From positions 1 through 7,927 of the forward strand of contig CAZGMN010000152.1 of assembly GCA_964526905.1 (NCBI GenBank): a stretch of DNA of 7,927 bases, given 5' to 3'. Positions within the stretch are counted from its first letter, which is position 1. Each line of letters starts with the position of its first letter. Origin of the DNA: CAZGMN01 sp964526905 (GTDB lineage Bacteria; Acidobacteriota; Aminicenantia; Aminicenantales; Aminicenantaceae). Under the pieces are notes generated by a model. It made no database searches. It was not told the origin of the DNA and saw only the letters and a program-made list of their open reading frames with translations. Shown here piece after piece: positions 6,827-7,927 of the stretch. The translations under genes and the position numbers were made by a program.

Positions 6827-7281
6827 CTCCACTCTTGTTGTTGCTTTTGAATTTTTTCCTGCAGCTTGACCAGGCCGTTCAAGACTGTCTCTGGCCGCGG
6901 CGGACAGCCTGGAATATAAATATCCACCGGAATAATCTGGTCAATCCCCTGGACGACAGCGTAATTATCATAGATGCCCCCGCTGACGGCGCAAGTGCCG
7001 AAAGCGACAACCCATTTGGGCTCGGTCATCTGCTCATAGACTGTTCGAAGAACTGGCGCCAGCTTCTGGGTGATTGTTCCTACGACCAGCAGCATATCCG
7101 ATTGGCGGGGAGAGAATCTTGTCCAGCCAGCGCCAAAGCGGTCGATATCGAAATGGGCGCAGGCAGCAGACATATATTCCATGCCGCAGCAGGCCGTGAC
7201 ATAGGGGTAATGGAAAAGGGAATACTTCCGGGCCCAGCCCAGGATGTCATTGAATTTGGTTGTGATGAAGCTTCCTTCCAT
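6805..7281 (-). CDS. nuoB: NADH-quinone oxidoreductase subunit B (NuoB), N2 cluster carrier
   Basis: NuoB is a peripheral-arm subunit holding cluster N2, the last 4Fe-4S centre, which passes electrons to quinone at the NuoB/NuoD interface. The 158-aa product has the tandem cysteines of TACCGMEYM (Cys31, Cys32), Cys97 in GTCAVSGG and Cys126 in IPGCPPRPE, the complete N2 ligand set. RQSD (59-62) and VVQG plus IIPVDIY (109-122) are also canonical. The C-terminal tail (about 138-158) is rich in Lys, Gln and Arg. The ATG has AAAAGG six bases upstream, and an in-frame stop shortly before it excludes a longer start. Its 3' end overlaps the start of nuoC, suggesting translational coupling. Confidence 0.97.
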   Translation of the reverse strand: MEGSFITTKFNDILGWARKYSLFHYPYVTACCGMEYMSAACAHFDIDRFGAGWTRFSPRQSDMLLVVGTITQKLAPVLRTVYEQMTEPKWVVAFGTCAVSGGIYDNYAVVQGIDQIIPVDIYIPGCPPRPETVLNGLVKLQEKIQKQQQEWRWKKRKY

Positions 7282-7287
7282 GGCAAA

Positions 7288-7293
7288 CCTTTT
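7288..7293 (-). promoter_or_regulatory. Ribosome-binding site of nuoB
   Basis: AAAAGG lies on the minus strand six bases before the nuoB ATG, in the only multi-base intergenic gap of the operon (7282-7338). I see no strong hairpin or separate promoter in that gap. Confidence 0.55.
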
Positions 7294-7338
7294 ATTAGGC
7301 CTTCAACAAGCTGCGCCTTAAAAAGACGGGCTGCTCTT

Positions 7339-7683
7339 TCACTCCCACTTGAAGGCGCCTTTTTTCCAGGCGTAGACAAAACCGATGACGATAACGAAAA
7401 TGTAAGCCAGCATGACAATCGAGGCGGTCTGCCGCATTTCTTTGAAGATGAGAGCCCAGGGGAAGAAAAAGACGACCTCGATGTCAAACAAAAGAAAAAT
7501 AAAGGCAACGAGATAGAACTTTATGGGAACAGGATTGATTCCTTCCTGAAGGTAAGGGCTTCCGCACTCAAAAGGGCTTTCCTTTATCGGAGTTGTCCTT
7601 TTCGGCCCCAGCAGTTTGTTCATGAAAAGCAAGACAGCTCCCAAAAAGCCGAAAATCAGGAAGACAAAAAAAAGCTCAATCAT
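7339..7683 (-). CDS. nuoA: NADH-quinone oxidoreductase subunit A (NuoA)
   Basis: NuoA is a small membrane subunit of complex I that packs against NuoH and NuoJ near the quinone site. The 114-aa product is of normal family length. It has three hydrophobic helices at about residues 2-22, 54-76 and 86-107. The loop after helix 1 carries the family signature ESPFECG (35-41), whose Cys40 lies on the quinone-facing loop in known structures. FYLVA (56-60), FDIE (66-69, acidic D67 and E69) and PWA (75-77) follow as in other NuoA proteins. The ATG start is preceded by an AAGAGA-type ribosome site. It is the first gene of the operon, followed by a 57-bp gap before nuoB. Identification is secure from motifs and position. 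Confidence 0.97.
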   Translation of the reverse strand: MIELFFVFLIFGFLGAVLLFMNKLLGPKRTTPIKESPFECGSPYLQEGINPVPIKFYLVAFIFLLFDIEVVFFFPWALIFKEMRQTASIVMLAYIFVIVIGFVYAWKKGAFKWE

Positions 7684-7707
7684 CGGTCTCTTTTTTTAAA
7701 GGCATAA

Positions 7708-7736
7708 ATTTTATAAAAATCAATTTAAATTTGCAA
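7708..7736 (-). promoter_or_regulatory. Candidate sigma-70-type promoter for the nuo operon
   Basis: On the minus strand there is TTGCAA (-35 like, 7731-7736; four of six consensus bases), a 17-bp spacer, and TAAAAT (-10 like, 7708-7713; five of six). A start near 7701 would leave a leader of about 18 nt before the nuoA ATG, enough for its AAGAGA ribosome site. It is the only sizeable AT-rich non-coding stretch ahead of the operon. Because the stretch is so AT-rich, matches by chance are likely, and an alternative TATAAA overlaps at 7710-7715. Confidence 0.4.
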
Positions 7737-7787
7737 TCAATAAAATTTTTCAGCTGCGCGGTTAAAAAAAAATAAATATTCACCTAT

Positions 7788-7828
7788 CAGAAAAGGGGAC
7801 CCCTTTTTTCCGCTTGTCCCCTTTTCTG
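7788..7828. repeat. Palindromic element with 13-bp perfect arms (REP-like or bidirectional terminator)
   Basis: CAGAAAAGGGGAC at 7788-7800 is an exact reverse complement of GTCCCCTTTTCTG at 7816-7828, with a 15-base spacer. The spacer begins CCCTTTTTT, so AAAAGGGG (7791-7798) can also pair with CCCCTTTT (7800-7807) around a single base, giving a competing fold. GGGGAC/GTCCCC followed by T-rich DNA on both strands fits a bidirectional intrinsic terminator. A GGGGAC/GTCCCC core in A/T-rich arms also resembles REP-type elements linked to TnpA-REP (RAYT) transposases, from memory and not checked by search. No transposase is in the window. Confidence 0.6.
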
Positions 7829-7830
7829 TT

Positions 7831-7845
7831 TGCCCTCGAAGGGCA
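7831..7845. repeat. Small stem-loop next to the palindromic element
   Basis: TGCCCT (7831-7836) and AGGGCA (7840-7845) form a perfect 6-bp stem with a CGA loop, two bases beyond the larger palindrome. A further 5-bp stem, GAAGG/CCTTC, lies at 7852-7866. Such tightly packed hairpins suggest a composite structured repeat rather than coding DNA. Confidence 0.4.
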
Positions 7846-7879
7846 GCTCAGGAAGGCTAAACCTTCAATGCTCGCTACG

Positions 7880-7907
7880 GCTATTTCCCAAAACATAGGG
7901 TTATAGC
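7880..7907. repeat. Interrupted hairpin at the right edge
   Basis: GCTAT (7880-7884) pairs with ATAGC (7903-7907), and CCC (7887-7889) pairs with GGG (7898-7900) across a symmetrical TT/TT internal bulge, leaving an 8-base loop. It is the third or fourth stem-loop in a row from 7788 onward. No role is assigned. Confidence 0.3.
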
Positions 7908-7927
7908 TAAAAGCCAATATCACGGAT

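Larger units (their letters stand above)
7684..7927. other. Right-edge region upstream of nuoA
   Basis: Positions 7684-7787 are very AT-rich and hold the candidate promoter. Positions 7788-7907 hold a run of stem-loops. The minus strand has an open frame from the edge to about 7783 that passes through the palindrome. Its product would be low-complexity at the end (Lys/Arg/Gly) and matches nothing I know, so I treat it as non-coding. Confidence 0.5.

Noticed and set aside
6835..7707. A 290-codon plus-strand open frame opposite nuoB and nuoA
   Set aside because: It lies antisense to two well-conserved genes, has no family resemblance, and its length follows from the codon pattern of the opposite strand.

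Overview
The window is almost entirely one minus-strand operon for respiratory complex I (proton-pumping NADH:quinone oxidoreductase). Reading in the direction of transcription, from high to low coordinates, the genes are nuoA, nuoB, nuoC, nuoD, nuoE, nuoF, nuoG, nuoH and nuoI. They fill positions 174-7683 with overlaps or gaps of a few bases; the only larger gap is 57 bp between nuoA and nuoB.

The products cover the whole peripheral arm. NuoE, NuoF and NuoG form the NADH-oxidising module (FMN, N1a, N3, N1b, N4, N5, plus the optional N7). NuoB, NuoC, NuoD and NuoI form the quinone-reducing module (N2, N6a, N6b and the quinone pocket). The two membrane subunits nearest the junction, NuoA and NuoH, are also present. 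Together they would carry electrons from NADH through FMN and the iron-sulfur chain to quinone at the NuoB/NuoD/NuoH interface. The antiporter-like pump subunits NuoL, NuoM and NuoN, and their companions NuoJ and NuoK, are not in the window. After nuoI the DNA turns non-coding and repeat-like up to the left edge.

The flanks are short. Positions 7684-7927 hold an AT-rich stretch with a candidate promoter for nuoA, then a strongly palindromic element (13-bp perfect arms) and further small stem-loops. Positions 1-173 hold an imperfect hairpin with 16-17 nt arms and no convincing gene. Both edges therefore look like small dispersed repeats or terminators, which would fit an assembly contig that broke in repeats.

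The organism is a bacterium with moderate GC content. nuoC and nuoD are separate, nuoE/F/G are present, NuoG has N7 ligands, and NuoH carries a GANR variant that I associate with deltaproteobacterial-type complex I. I lean towards an uncultured anaerobe-type lineage near Acidobacteriota/Aminicenantes or the former Deltaproteobacteria, but this is a low-confidence impression. No undescribed system is evident. The most notable points are a very short NuoG (519 aa), an extra segment of roughly 40 residues in NuoD, the break in the operon after nuoI, and the palindromic elements at both ends.
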